Positions 22,061 to 35,269 of a stretch of 64,000 bases of DNA are shown piece by piece (the first letter of the stretch is position 1; each line of letters starts with the position of its first letter). The notes under the pieces were generated by a model. It had not been told where the DNA came from. It was given only the letters and a program-made list of their open reading frames with translations, and searched no databases. The DNA lies in contig CM046853.1 of assembly GCA_025617745.1 (NCBI GenBank), forward strand, positions 2,600,873-2,664,872, given 5' to 3'. Both the position numbers and the translations under genes were made by a program. This DNA is from Heliocidaris erythrogramma (taxonomy: Eukaryota; Echinodermata; Echinoidea; Camarodonta; Echinometridae).

Positions 22061-22507
22061 GAGATCGATGTTGTGAGGGAATGACGTCACAAACTCATGT
22101 CGGGGGGGGGGGGGGGCATTTCCGGCATTGCCCCCCCCCCCCCACCCCCTTTGGACGAATATATGCATTGTGCCCCCTTTTTTTTTTAACGAAAACGACT
22201 TTTCGAGAGCTGGCAAGACCAAAAATATACGGGTCTACCTTTTCCAAAAGTTGACAAACCTGCATTTGTTTGCCCCGCCGCCCCTTATACAAAATCCTGG
22301 ATCCGCCCCTGTTTGTGTTGCCAATATGTCAAATGATTTTCATAATTTCCTTAGTTTTCATGTCATTATAAAAATTCATAACTTTTTTTTTCTTCTCAAA
22401 CTCTATTTTGATCTATTTGTTTGATTTTTCTGCTTATGTTTAAAACCAAGTAAATTCTTGGACCAGACTTTTAAACAGGTATATAGAGATCGATGGGGAG
22501 CATAGCC

Positions 22508-22508
22508 A

Positions 22509-22540
<32 letters not shown>

Positions 22541-22580
22541 CCTCTCCTTTTTCTGTCTCTCTGTCTCTCTGTCTCTACTT
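22508..22580. repeat. (CT)n microsatellite
   Basis: About 70 bp of CT with TTT and GT interruptions. Confidence 0.92.
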
Positions 22581-25500
22581 CCACTACCCGTTGGTCATGT
22601 TCTACTATAATATACCTTCTGCCAAAAGAATATATCGGTCTCACCTTCAATGAAACGTCATTAGCGCCTTGCATTTATCAGAGGATTAGAAGTGCTTACA
22701 CGAACAACGCACCATCATGATCCCGTTTTCTTCGATCACTTGCACAAACACACATTAATCCCTTCTTTTGTGATACTTTAAGGATTACTAGACCGATAAA
22801 TTTACAATTCCATGCTAAGGTTAAATCTTTAAATGCCATTGGACTCTCTGATTGCCTGTATCTAACTGATACTGGGCTAGACACCCAACTTTGAAAGTGA
22901 TAAAGACACAGTCATCATCATTACCATCTTCATTTTCGTTGTCCGGGTTTTCAAATGGGAGGGATAACGTGAAAGCCTGAAAACAATTTTTTATGCTGAA
23001 AATCTCAAAATCTTTATCGTGAGTTGCGCCTGAAAAGCACTGATCAAGTTTGTGTTTTTGAGGTTCAGTTGGATGAAAAGTCAAAAGGAGGGGATCACAT
23101 GGCATTAAATAAAGAGTGGTTGGCATGGGAGAGGAGAGCGGGCAGGGCGGATCAAGGATATTCCAGTAAGGCAGTGTGGAGGGGGTATTTAATTTGAAAA
23201 TCCCATGGCGTCATCCGTCGAGAATATTCCCCCATGCGTGTTATTTATGATGCAAACATGTTCTTGATGGATGAAAAACTGCATAACATACATAACTAGG
23301 GGCTGATAAAATCCTCAGACTTTACAATTTTCTGACATGCGCGTTGATTATATTAATATCTTAAACAAGAAGGGAAAGAGAAGACCCCCCCCCCCCCCCG
23401 GGATGTTACGACTTAATTGCCGACAAATTCGAAGGCGAAAAGATTCTCAACTTTACAAGTTTGCCGAATGAAACATTGAATACATGGTATCGGAATCCGA
23501 TACCCATACCCCTGCATAGATTTCCCGACATAGCACCAATGCAATTGAATTTAAGGTATTAACCTGTTCTACCAAGTGGTGCTGGTTCTTTAAAATTGTC
23601 CATAACGACATACTATGCCTACACAAAAAGGTTAAGCTGCATGACCTGTATAGTGAAATTTCACAAGAGAGAAGAAAAAAAAAAGAAAATCAGCACAGTT
23701 TAAAATAATGTTTGAAACTGGAAACTAAAAATATATACGAGTGAAAGCAAAGCTAAAGGGAAAGGTGCTCTGACTATGAGAATATGACTTTTATATCCGT
23801 TACCACCATACCCTGACGGAGCCAGCTCCTTCCTTTCTTTTCTTCCTATATATAATTATTTCTTCCTTCCTCTCCTTTTCTTATTCCTTTTCCTTTCCTT
23901 TCTTTTTGCCGAGTCATTTTTTCCTCTCTTTCTTTTTGCAGCTATAGTGGAGGTGGATGCCCGATGTTTGTTTGTTTGTTTGGTTTTGTGTTGTGTTGTG
24001 TTGTGTTGCGTTGTGTTGTGTTGTGTTGTGTTTGGGGGGGGGGGGGGGGGGCAATGACGGATTTAAGGGGTTCAAGACCGGTTTGTGCCCCCACCCCCAA
24101 CTGGCATACCGTATACACCCCCACCAAAATGTGGACCCCTTATCATGCTTATTGAGTTATTATGCCCTCATCCCTTTACATATTCCCATAATCCGCCCCA
24201 ATACTATACGTAAATTCAGATGGTAAATTGGTCGGGTTTTAGCGTGTATTTTTTTCCCGAGTAGCCAGAACCAAATATTGCTCCCAGAAATATGCAAAAA
24301 ATAGGTAATAAGGAGAAAATATTGATTCTTTACTGTCTTTCTCTTGATTATGTATAGGGTTATCTACTTGAAAATACCCTTTTCCCCGTCGGTTTTGTAA
24401 TGACTAATGTCACTTTTGTTTTGCCCGTTCCTCTATCTTATTCTAAAAAAGATTTTGTTTTAAGTCGTTAAGGGGATGAAGACAGCGGTAGAAGGGAATT
24501 TCCTTTGAAAATGTATCTTTCATTGCCACAAGAACACGTCGATGATATTTTCCAAGTAATTTGTCATCATTTTTGTAGTTGAATAGGACTAGTCATGATT
24601 ATTTTCTTCACATTAACATATTCAACGTTAGGGCCTGAAGTCCCCGCCCCTGCCTTTTGAAACCAATGTGTACATTGGGCTACTTGTTTTTGTCCCCCCC
24701 CCGCCCTTTTAGACCTGATGATATTTTTTCTTCTATTTTTTCCCCTTTTCTTGCTTGTCAGATTTTTGGTTAGATTTGTGACCTCTTTTACAAAATCCTG
24801 GATCCGCCCCTGACTAAATCATAATAATTTTGTAAGTCATAAAGTCTATTTTTCTGTAATCGGTCGATCACCCTCCATCATCTCACTGCACAAGACGAAT
24901 TTAAGGAAGTAGACCCGGCATGTCTCCCTTGGTGCTATGCTTCTCACTGCTCACCCTTAAACTCAGGCCGTGCTGATTCTTCGATGAGTCGCAGGGGGTC
25001 TGCCACAGCTCTGTAGAGATCGTCTGTACTTGCGCCTTAACCCTCAAGTTACTACATTCCGCAGAGGTAACGATACAAATCGATAACTTTGAAAGAAAAC
25101 AATAAAATTGTTTGTTCTGTATGAACTCATGAACTCTTGATGGAGAGTTCATGATTTATGTTTACATGTTACGTTTAGTATATGGAAATTGGAGAGTTGA
25201 TTTCGGGGCAAGAGAAGCCCCCCACCCCGCCCCCTTCGTCTCCCATAGAATATATTAGTGCGCTCACAATTTTACTTGAGCTACAGTCATGACACGGACT
25301 CTCGATTTTTAGAGCATACAACCAATAAGAAAGTGATAAATGGTGATTAAGAAAATAGAATATCTAAAACATAATAGGCAATAGGTAATCTCGTGAGGTC
25401 ATCCCAGTCGACCAACAGCCCACGAAACCCAGAGATTCCCCTGTGTTTTAGAATGGACAATGTAAACTCCCTTGGTCAGCAATTCAGGGGAACGGGCGAC

Positions 25501-27344
25501 GGGGAACGCCTCTCCTCGGAATTATTTGAGGGGTTCTCCCCCCTAAAATTAGGAATACTCGATTTTTTGGTAAGTGGAGATTTAACGCTTGGCTTTGCCT
25601 TTGTGACCGACAGTGCTCTAAAAAGCTGTTCTGAAACCCAAAATTTTCTCCCTCGTTCGCTTTTAAAATAATAAACATAATTATTACTCTGGAATCCGCC
25701 AAAATACAAAGTTTCTATATACTAAAACAAGTCATATTCTCTTTCTTTTTGTGTGTGTGAATGGGGGGGGGGGGGGGGGGGCGTCAAAGAGCCCACCCCC
25801 AGTCACTAGACTCGTCGGTCTATAGTGAACCCTCAAAAAAGTTGTCAGAAGGCTAACGAGACCGACATTATCGGTCTCGTGGGCTGTCGGTCTCGTGGAC
25901 TGTAACCGATCTCGGACATGCTCCATTTATAAATTTGACTCGATTTGACAGTTCCTAGAATAAAGCAGATAAATTAGAATTTTATGCATGCCTCTACTGT
26001 AATACCAATGACAACGCTAAACATTTCACAATACTTTCCCGACAAAGCAAAACAACAAAAGTACCGTATGCAATTTGCATTCGGGATTATTATTTCAAAA
26101 TCCAGTAACTCCATGAAGGGGAAGTGAAATAGTTTTGTTATTGATTTGTGTATTGTTTCTCTTGCATGTAGACCTTCATGTATTGATGTTTATCATTAAA
26201 AACTGGAATTAAAGAGGGGTATCCTATATATTAAAGTTGAATACATGTACTTTATTTGCAAACCGGTCCATGCTTCTTAAGAGATTAAAGTCTCTCTCTA
26301 ATTCCCTTTTCAAATATCTTGGACATCGTTTGTTTACTAATCATACTCTCGCTTTAATTCTCTTCACCATCCGATTACAGAATCAGGCATTGTAACTCAG
26401 GTAAAATGCTTATGATCGTGAGAAGATTATTTGAAGCGTTCTCAAGGCAGGCGACGTATGCACACTGCCATTCCGGATTGCGTGTTTAACATGTTTAAAG
26501 GGGCTATTTTGCACGTTAGGATAAGATGAAGTCAGGTTGATCCACAATCTTAGGAATCATATTAATATAGACGAATACTAAGAAAATGTCAATCCGTAAG
26601 AATCATTGGTTTTAATCACATAGCAATTAAAAATGGGCGCCAAAATTGGGTAAACCGCAGCTTCGGAGTTCAGCGGTCGGGACGAGGTGTAGTAATTACG
26701 CACACATGTGAAATAGTTTCTCACACTTTGACCTCAAAGCCCTCACAATAATGACCATGACACCATACTACCCATATTTCATGCAATAGACGGAGATTTT
26801 TATACAGTACGTGTAGAATTACAAAGCTTGCTAAGCATCTCTCTCATAATTTCAATTTTCATAAACTTGGGCAAATTGATAACAGTTCGATGAAAGCAAT
26901 AAGCTCACAAAGTTGAAAATGGCAAATTATAATTGCAATATAAGTATTATTGAATAATCAAATTTGTGATATGATCATACTCAATATATAGGAGTAAAGA
27001 TAAGGCATATTCTTTTAATGATTTTAAATGATCAGGAAGATCGTCTATTACATGTAGGTTGTATATGCTTTTGTCTTGCAGTGATTGATGTTGGGCACAA
27101 TATTGCTGAGGGAGGGTCGGTTCTTGGTTGTCGGTTCTTGGCCGATCATCAACTTTGCAGTTTCTAAATATTGTGAGCAAAATTATTAACGAGCAAGCAA
27201 AACTTTTGACAACCTTTTCTGTTTAGACAGTATTTTTTTTTCTTTCTTCTTTTAATAGCGTTTTCATGAACTTTTATGTTGAGATTTACAGAAGAAGAAA
27301 AAAAAAATCAAAGCTACTGCCTCGCTGCCGGAATATGATGCAAC
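22581..27344. other. Intergenic repeat-rich stretch, no gene seen
   Basis: Contains a GTTGT-type microsatellite (about 23986-24030) followed by poly-G, MITE ends CAGGGCGGATC (about 23145) and CTGGATCCGCCCCTG (about 24798-24812), a poly-G run near 25764, and AT-rich unique DNA. Several modest open frames on both strands lack splice context, family likeness or codon bias. Confidence 0.55.
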
Positions 27345-27349
27345 GGTGT

Positions 27350-27637
27350 CAGGCCCGTAACCAGAGGGGGGTCGGAGGGGTCGGATGACCCCCCCCCCCC
27401 CCTCCTTGGGCTGAGGTCCGCTTTTTCATGAAAAAAAAACACACACACACCTTTAATCTTTGTTACAACCCCTTCCCCTCGGGAGTCCTTAAATTGCAGC
27501 AGAAAGCATCTAGATTTTAAAATTTTCCGGGGGGAGCCCCCCCCCCCCTAGCAAGGACCTGCCTTCAGGTCCGTATTGATTATGACAAAAAGGTCCAAAA
27601 ACGACCCACCCCTTTAGAAACCCTGGCTACGGGCCTG
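27350..27637. mobile_element. MITE, CAGGCCCGTAACC ends, 5-bp duplication
   Basis: Ends CAGGCCCGTAACCAGAG and CCCTGGCTACGGGCCTG are inverted repeats. GGTGT lies directly outside both ends (27345-27349 and 27638-27642). The interior is C- and G-run rich with no coding capacity. Confidence 0.82.
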
Positions 27638-27642
27638 GGTGT

Positions 27643-28232
27643 CTGAATATTGGTAGTTTAGACATTCTTAGAAATTTAGGCCGCAGCCCCCTCCAATGCT
27701 CCCTGTCTTTTATTTATTTCTTTTAGATGATCTTATTTCTGCACGAAATAAATAATAATAATAATAAATAGACTACGAATTTTGTGAAATATTGCAATAT
27801 TATTTCATACAAATTTCCAATGTCTTTTGATAGTGCTCATCATTATTGACAAAAGTATAATAGATCAACGGATAATAACAGCGTGAATAGTAGCATTCAC
27901 CAGGAAACTAAGGACAAAGTGGAAATGAGCGCGATGATAATGCAGACATCACTAACAAGTAGACGGACTGTATAGGAAATGAATGATCATGATAATGACA
28001 ACAGACCACCTTGGAGGTCTATCACCTCTAGTGAGTTTTCCGAAGAAGAGATACCTCAATGCCTGAACATGAGGGGGCGTCAATCATGGGGCACATTTGG
28101 GGCAGTATCCCCTGCATGGTTACCCACAATATTCAGAACAAGGTATATCATCAGCCCCCCATCCCCCCCCCACCCCTACATCATCATCTAAGAATACAAT
28201 GTAATCCTGGGTACATCACTCAGGGGCATTTA
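27643..28232. other. Intergenic, no gene seen
   Basis: AT-rich DNA with a short AAT run near 27750. Nothing with coding character is supported. Confidence 0.5.
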
Positions 28233-28915
28233 AAGGGAAAGTCCACCCTGGTATAAGAAAGTTAGAAAGTTATGACTTTTTGAAGTTGTAATCTATCAAA
28301 CACAAATCGGCAACTCCATGACGTATCTTGCGACCTCCTCTCCCATGCATTTGCTTGGGACAGAAAATCTCATACATTTTCATTTTCTTAGTTTGTGATG
28401 AAGGAATAGATTTGTTTCATAAAGGTTTGTGTAAAAACTTATAAGCAATTATTAAATCTAAGATGCGTGCACTCTAAAAACTCAAATGTTAAATCTACAT
28501 TTAAAAGGTTGGAGGAGTGACAACATTTTCAAAATGGTAAATGAACACTTTTAACATGCTGCATCCAACCTTTAAACTATTAGATCCAGCATGTTAAAAG
28601 TGTTAATTTACCATTTTAAAAATGTTGTCACTCCTCCAACCTTTTAAATGTAGATTTAACATTTGAGTTTTTAGATGTGTGTATGACTGAGGATTTTCTT
28701 TAGAGAAAAGGGATGTTAACGATTTTGGGGTATACAAGGCAAATGGGAGATGAGCTCACAAGATACGTCAAGGAGCTGCCAATTTATGTTTGATTAATCA
28801 CGAATTCAAAAATTCTTAACTTTCTTATTCTTATCGTATTCTGTTCAAACCTTCACTCATCTGCTTCTTTATTGTTTCTTTTAAAATCAACTTGTAATCA
28901 GGGTGGACTTTCCCT
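28233..28915. mobile_element. Palindromic MITE, AGGGAAAGTCCACCCTG ends
   Basis: Ends AGGGAAAGTCCACCCTG and CAGGGTGGACTTTCCCT bound about 683 bp. Degraded inverted blocks continue inward (GGCAACTCCATGACGTATCT on the left with its partner near 28760-28790). A second, younger palindrome is nested in the middle. Related fragments appear near 230-256 and 40290-40450. Confidence 0.82.
28473..28675. mobile_element. Nested 203-bp palindrome
   Basis: The left arm starts TCTAAAAACTCAAATG and the right arm ends with its exact complement. The arms pair over about 85-90 bp with very few mismatches, around a central CATCCAACC...AGATCCAG region. It sits inside the older MITE and looks much less eroded. Confidence 0.85.
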
Positions 28916-31900
28916 GAGAGGTCCTCATGAGAGGCATTGCTCGTATATAGCAAGTAGGCATGTCGCAGGATGCGCGGCTAATAAAGGTATAATGGATACT
29001 TTACAGGTGGTCTCCCCCCTCCCCTCCCAAACAACAACTTAATTTGGCGCCCCTGACCGAGAATGCTTCGTATAATAACATTTGCGAAATTTATATCCAA
29101 ATAGAAAGGCTATCATTTGCTATTTATTTGTAGGCGAAATATAAAATAGTATAAAAAGAATAAAAAGAGAACTTCATTATGATAACGTTTCGTGGGTGCA
29201 GGTTCCCTTGTTATTAAGCATTGTGTGAAATTTTCATAAAGATAAAACTATATGAAAGGACTATAAATAAAAACTGATGCACTGGACTCATTATCATTAA
29301 ACAGATCCAGCAACAGATACAGTACCTCCTACATGCCCCATTACCCTGAAAATGCTGACACGATGTAGAAGCTATGAAAGATGAAGATGAAGGGCATCAA
29401 GGGGAACAAATTAGACAGTGTCGAAGTGACTGAGAGAAGAAGACCAGATTCGTGATGTGAGGGGGAAATTATAAGATGGGGGATAATTTGCGAAGTCGTT
29501 ATGCCGTGAAATGAGGATAGATTAACATGGACGCGATGTGTTTTCATCGAAACAGTAAAAGCATTAATATCGCTCAAAGATAATGAAGCGCGGTGAAAAG
29601 CGCATAGCCCCGCCGTTCACGCTGTCTTGAATTTGGCGCGAATACGATGTCTTGAGTTCATGGCCACTGTGATGAAAATATTGCATCACTTTGGTGGAAA
29701 ATAAGAGTATTATCTAATTACAAAAAGCAGTGGGGAAGAAGATCTGAGACAACGCCGTGGTGATATACATAATGGTCTGAATAACTCATCGTCACCATCA
29801 TCACCTCCACCATGCACTATACCATCACTCAGCCTCCTCCACCTCCTCCTCCTTCTCCTTCTCGAACTCCTCCACCTCATCACTTAAGTCGTCGTCGATT
29901 AGTTTGCTTTAAACAATATGTATATGTAAAATAATTATTATCGACATTCCATCTGAAATTGTGCACTGATAAACTTGATATAGTATAGAAGAAGTGAAGA
30001 CACTAATGGATCAGTGTTGCAAGAGCAGGAAGTATACCTGGGGGCTAGAAGCCCGGAAGCCCATCCCACCCTCCACCCACCCCCCCCCCCCCCCACACTC
30101 ATAGGCCCTTCCAGAGTTTCAAATGTTCCCCTCTTGCTTCAGATGGAACATTCTTCTTCTCATCTGTTGTTCCGTTTATGCCTCACTTCTCTCTCTCTAT
30201 CTCCCCCCCCTCTCTCTCTCTCTTACAGCGGTATTTTCCTTCTGTTTCTACATATTATATCTTAATATGATTTCCTTTTGATTTCGCTAAAGAGAGAGAG
30301 AGAGAGAGGGGGGTTCGTTGTGCAGACCAATGTATTTTGTTATGTTGTATATAGCCAGTTGATGAAAAGAGTAAGGGAAACGGGTACTTTTTACTCAATG
30401 CCAGTATAAAAACTGAATAAGACAACAAAGCACCGACATACTGACACAGCATGTGTCTGGATGCTTTAATGACTACTACTACAATAACAGATGCCTTTTG
30501 TATATTGTAATGAGCTGATTATTGTGTCAGGGTCCAAAAATTGAATTTAATCTTATTTTTCTTGATTTGAGACCTCGAGAGAAATAATTTGCGGATTTCC
30601 GAAAGGGACCTTTCAATTACAGTACAGTGATTTTGATATTAGCAGCAAAAATAAACCAAAGAAGTGTACACTGTACTGTACTGTACATTTACAGCGTCAA
30701 AACGCTTCCTATATAGATCTTCCATTCTCACCCCCCCCCCCCTCTCTCTCTCTCTCTTTCTTTATTTCCGTGTCATATTAAAAAAAATATCACCATGGTA
30801 TGGAGAGACGCCTTGATTTACTATAATATCAAAAAGATCATGTTTATATAATCTTTGTCTTCTCAGTTTTGATCTCAATGTAAAATGAACCCCGCCCCTG
30901 CACCCCCGGCAAAATACAAACCTTTGTGGAAAAATGGACAGGACGTTGAAGATAACTTTGACAAAATAAATGATCATATTTCTTTGCAAAATAATGCATT
31001 TTTTGCCCCTCCAATAGACCGGTGGGTCATGTGGGTATATACAAAGGAATTAAAGAACTAATGGGGCCACATTCTTACATCATGTGCATCAAACTTTAAA
31101 AGAAAAACATATATTGATATGTTTATATTGAATCAATCAAACTTGTCAATTTAGGTCAGTCTATTATTATCTCAACGGCTAAACAAAGTTTATTATTTCT
31201 CCACGCTTAATTACATTGTTGTAATATGATTTGTTATTTAGTCATAATTATATGCGGCAATAGTAGATTAATGACGTCAATGTTTATCCATGGCAGTTAA
31301 AACAGAATTTTGTGAATAAGTTCATAAATGAGGCCTTTACCATTATTAGTGGAGTCTCCCATAAGCGGATCCATTGACCTATATTGTATTTGCTGTATTG
31401 ATTTGGAAATGTTGCCATTATATTTTAAAAAGCATTGTTTTATGTTTTTACCGGACTCATTAAAAACGACTATTTGTATAAATAGCTAATTCTGTGACCG
31501 AATCGCCTCTGCATGGAAAACTAAACGTTCAAAAATTCCCTTAAAAAAAATATTTGTCCGATATTCCCTCAAATTATATCTTTGTTATCAAATTCAGGCC
31601 AAAGTTCCATAATAATAACTGACTCTTTCATAATGACATGCGTATAATAATTATACGCGCATGAAAGGGGGGGGGGGGGGGGGTAGAGGAGGCATAATTT
31701 TTTACCCCATGGCCCCCTAAAGCAAGAGAAAAATATTTGTAATAGTTTTTCATTACAACAATGTATTACGTTATAAGACTTCTAGTGCAACTTTTCCAAA
31801 AAATGTCTCGCCCGATCGCTTTGCTCCTTCGCAGAAATGTTTAGCCAGGGATGGAGGTGGGGGGAGGGGGGGGGGGCTCGGGCCGGAAATGCCCCCCTAA

Positions 31901-33399
31901 ATCCGCCAGTTTGTAGCTATACACACACAAAAAAAAATCTTAGGCCTATACGAATCAAAATTTTGAAGTAGGCTCAAGGCTGTACTTACCAATTTGTATA
32001 GACATGTTGTACATGTATAGAATGCGCGATTTCAATACTAGTATACTACCAATAAGCAATTTTTTTGTTCTCACTTGGTCAATTCACTCCCCTACACCAC
32101 TCCTCTAGCCTGTGCTAGATTTTATGAAAATCAATTATATCGGACGATGTGATTTTCCTGTGTTTAATCTTTCATGCAAAATCTAACTTTTTTTCTCCCT
32201 CGGTCGCTATTCTCCTCCGAATATAACTCACTGTTATGTGACATTAGTATTGGACGAAAAACTCCGGACCCAAGCAGACTTGTTATAACACCACTGCATG
32301 TGTTTATTGGCATCTAAGTATCACTCTTTAGTGCATGGACATATTGCGTTTTGTCGCTGAAAATGATAACATGCATGCCTTAAACAAAGAATAAAGTACA
32401 TTCCAGAATATGCCTCTTGCTTTACACTATTACCTCTTTCATGTTATATGCGTGAATTTTCCCAGTCCCGATGCTTTGTTCAAAATCATAGCCCAACTCT
32501 GGAAACCTTAAATGATTTCAGGTGAATTGATTTTTCCCATCACTATTTCATTGTTCACTTGCAATGAAATGAAAAAGAAAATATGAATCAATAATTTGAC
32601 TGAGCGTAGCAGCGTAACAGGTCTTCGTTGATATCTATTCAATTCGACACACGCTTCGCTATGTTACAAACGGGGGTGAGATACCAAAGCCCGTTGTCTC
32701 TTTCAGTTCTTTTATTTGCTTCTGCTTTCCTATTCTTGAGAACAAAAAAGCGCGAGCGTTGAGGCCTACTGTTTTCAGGAAAAAAAGTGAGCTTTTGTTG
32801 TTTCGGCAATATATCAAATAATTGCCTGTCATTCCTCAAGCGTGCCTCCTCGTCTCTTCGCACGCTTTCCAATGAATGGAGAAGCGAGTATTTCGCACTC
32901 GCCCGAGCACTCTCGGAGTGACTCGACCGTAAACCGCACACAAATGTATGAAAACACTATAACCGCATCACATATACTATAAATTGTGCGGATTAACAAT
33001 TTAGTCTGCCAAAATTAAGTTTTAATTAGTAATATTGGAGACATAAGTACTAATTTACCCTTATTTGGAAGAGACCAACTCTTATTAGAAAGAGACAGTG
33101 TTTGTATTGCAAATGCTGAGCAGGTTGAAATAGTTCGGAATGTGAATTTCACCGCGGAGGAATACCAATTCAGACAACAACAAAGCTGATATAGCGAGAG
33201 ACAAGAAAAAGATGTCTGCCTGCTTGTTCGTGCTATCTCTGAAGTCGTATTGATAACATGTGTATTGCCCATTTCTGATGTCTAACGGCGCCTGTCTGTG
33301 AGGACCAGTGGATTTCTTCCACAGGATATATCTTATGTGAATTATGTTTTATACCTGCCATCGGACATTAATTTTGGAGCGGTGACTAGTCAGAAAATC
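28916..33399. other. Intergenic, no gene seen
   Basis: Contains CT and GA microsatellites (about 30189-30222 and 30293-30308), poly-G near 31670, and a MITE-like block around 31845-31910 (CAGGGATGGAGG...AAATCCGCCAG). No splice-bounded coding exon is supported. Repeat density falls toward the right. Confidence 0.5.
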
Positions 33400-33494
33400 A
33401 GGTATGTTTAGCTCTAAAAATCGTAGGCTGCTTCTATCGTGTCGCTATCTCAATGCGACCGGGCCATTCACGCGGAGAGTGTAGCGATTGACCT
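33400..33494 (+). other. Candidate E-protein 5'UTR exon 1 / promoter
   Basis: A relatively GC- and CpG-rich island (GCGACCGGGCCATTCACGCG and nearby) ends in a near-perfect donor ACCT|GTAAGT at 33494/33495. It lies 1.7 kb before the next candidate exon. It is proposed as the noncoding first exon. The 5' boundary is arbitrary and there is no direct proof. Confidence 0.3.
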
Positions 33495-35204
33495 GTAAGT
33501 GCCCATAACGCCGCACAGGGGGCTTTGGGGGAAGGTTCAGGCACAAGTGAACTGGAACGAGTAGATCTACCTGTACACTACTAGTCAGTGACTGTGCACT
33601 GCCGTTATTACATTATTATAACACATAGGCTGATGCAGTTATCAAGTAACATTACAAGTATATTTTTATCATAACTTAGCCTAGATTATAGAAATCTAGC
33701 AGAATCTCTAGGTTTTTTTCTTGAAAGTCTTAGTTGGACTCTTGGACCATGTTTTGATTACAATTTACATTTTTACAGTCATGACAGCGCTCATGACATG
33801 TGTATCAAAATTCAAATGCTGTGACTGGTGGATCCGGGGTAACTTGGCACTAGGGACAACTCAGCCTTAGCAGAAAATTTGGGCCGACATATGCCAAAGA
33901 GCTGAAGCGATCGCAAAGACTTGCATGAAATTTTGCACTGATTAAATCTCTTAGTCTTACATTTACAAAGTCTGCATTCAGGTTATTTGATAGAAATTTG
34001 TAAAATAGTTCCTAAAAAGTTATAGGATTTACTGAAGCGAAATTGCGAAGAGCAGACAATCCTGCGGGATATGACTTGGCTGTGGCCGAAGCACTACAGT
34101 TAGGCCTATTGTCATTGAGTATTTTATGTGGCCAGGCCAATATTAATGCAATGCCAAACAATGGTCCTGTCCTGTTAAGTCTGACATGTCAGTTTTATTA
34201 GCATATTCTATAAAGAATCTACATGGCAGAATGAAAAGGGGAAACAGACAGTTAACTGACCGTTAGATCTACATTCAAAACTGTTTATGGATGATTTTGC
34301 AATTAGTAAAAAAAAAAGGCCATCAAGGCATCAGTGCCATACATACTAGACTACGTTTACGGATCTACCTAGAAAATAGATCTATTTGCATAGAGCACAG
34401 CAATGGAATTTCAGGGGCCAAGCACCTTAAACATCAAGGTCGAGTCAGAAAATGTGGTCGTCAAATGATTTATGAAATTATTAAAGTATCCAATTGAACA
34501 ATTTGTAAACGCTTAAAAAATGTTTGACAATAATCCTATTTGGGTGCATTTCATAGATATGAGAGTCCACATTGCTAAAACGCTATGTCAATGAAAATAT
34601 ACACTGGACACATTGATTGCACTCAGGTTGATTAGGTAATGTAAATAATATTGCAGTATGTGTAGAAAGTTGGAGTAAAATAGATGTACCTACATGTTAA
34701 TTAATCTTGTGTTTGTAGTATGTAAGTATGACTTGCTGACATGTAAAAGAAGAAAACTCACAATCCTAGTAGTGTGCCACAATCCAGGAATGAGTGAAAT
34801 GAGCAATCCGGCTAAGTGTCTATCACAAGCCCTACAGTGTAAGCGTCAGAAAACAAAATAGATTGCTAATAATAAAATGTTAGCAGTCTAGATTTCATTC
34901 ATTATCAGTCACACCTACATGTATCTGGCAACAAATTCTCTCTTTTCACCCCCCCCCCCTCCTGATGCTTATTCTCCTCATCCTCTAAGTATATTACGAA
35001 GGGGACAGAAGAAACTAATATTAAAGCAAAGTTCAGTAGCCATCTTTAGAGAAAGAAACAATGCTTGTAAGATATGCATTGGTCATATGAAATGTTGTTG
35101 AAATAAAAATCGGCCATTTCATTCTCAACGATAATCTATACCACTAAAAGAGCTGGCTATTATGTCACCAACTCGGGGCTTGTATGTGTGGTCATCTCTT
35201 GTAG
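33495..35204. other. Putative E-protein intron 1, no gene seen
   Basis: Mostly unique AT-rich DNA with a poly-C run near 34950. The short open frames look random. Confidence 0.45.
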
Positions 35205-35269
35205 GAAGTCCAACAGGATAGCTGCTCGTTGTATGAGGTAGTTGAGATTGTCCCAGATGACTTTGTAGG
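35205..35269 (+). other. Candidate E-protein 5'UTR exon 2
   Basis: A 65-nt block with acceptor TCTCTTGTAG and an excellent donor AGG|GTAAGT. When spliced to the exon at 39118, the frame of the proposed ATG (39130) meets a TGA at 35258-35260, four codons before the junction. This makes it untranslated in that frame and supports the ATG as the true start. An alternative frame reads EVQQDSCSLYEVVEIVPDDF, so a coding role in another transcript is not excluded. Confidence 0.45.

Larger units (their letters stand above)
19759..22474. mobile_element. Palindromic element split by later insertions
   Basis: The left half has GTCCGGTCCAAGAATTACTT at 19771. The right half has its near complement ending GACCAGAC at 22468. 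Further inner blocks also match in inverted order (AAACTAAGGGAAACAACAAT on the left against a degraded complement near 22330-22360; CATGAGTTTGTGACG on the left against its complement at about 22072-22100). A non-LTR retrotransposon tail and AT-rich DNA separate the halves. Confidence 0.72.

Noticed and set aside
22821..23126. 101-codon minus-strand frame with an acidic Asn/Asp/Glu stretch
   Set aside because: No recognisable domain, no splice signals that fit; overlaps a MITE-like border near 23145.
24900..25152. Possible structured RNA around CGATGAGTCGCAGG
   Set aside because: It has the CTGATGAG-like look of a hammerhead core, but no matching GAAA segment or stems were found.
10042..35269. 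Direct splicing of the orphan exon (donor 10178) to the exon at 35205
   Set aside because: The required phase gives W-K-S-N-R-I-A-A-R-C-M-R then a stop; the open frame of the 35205 exon does not match the donor phase.
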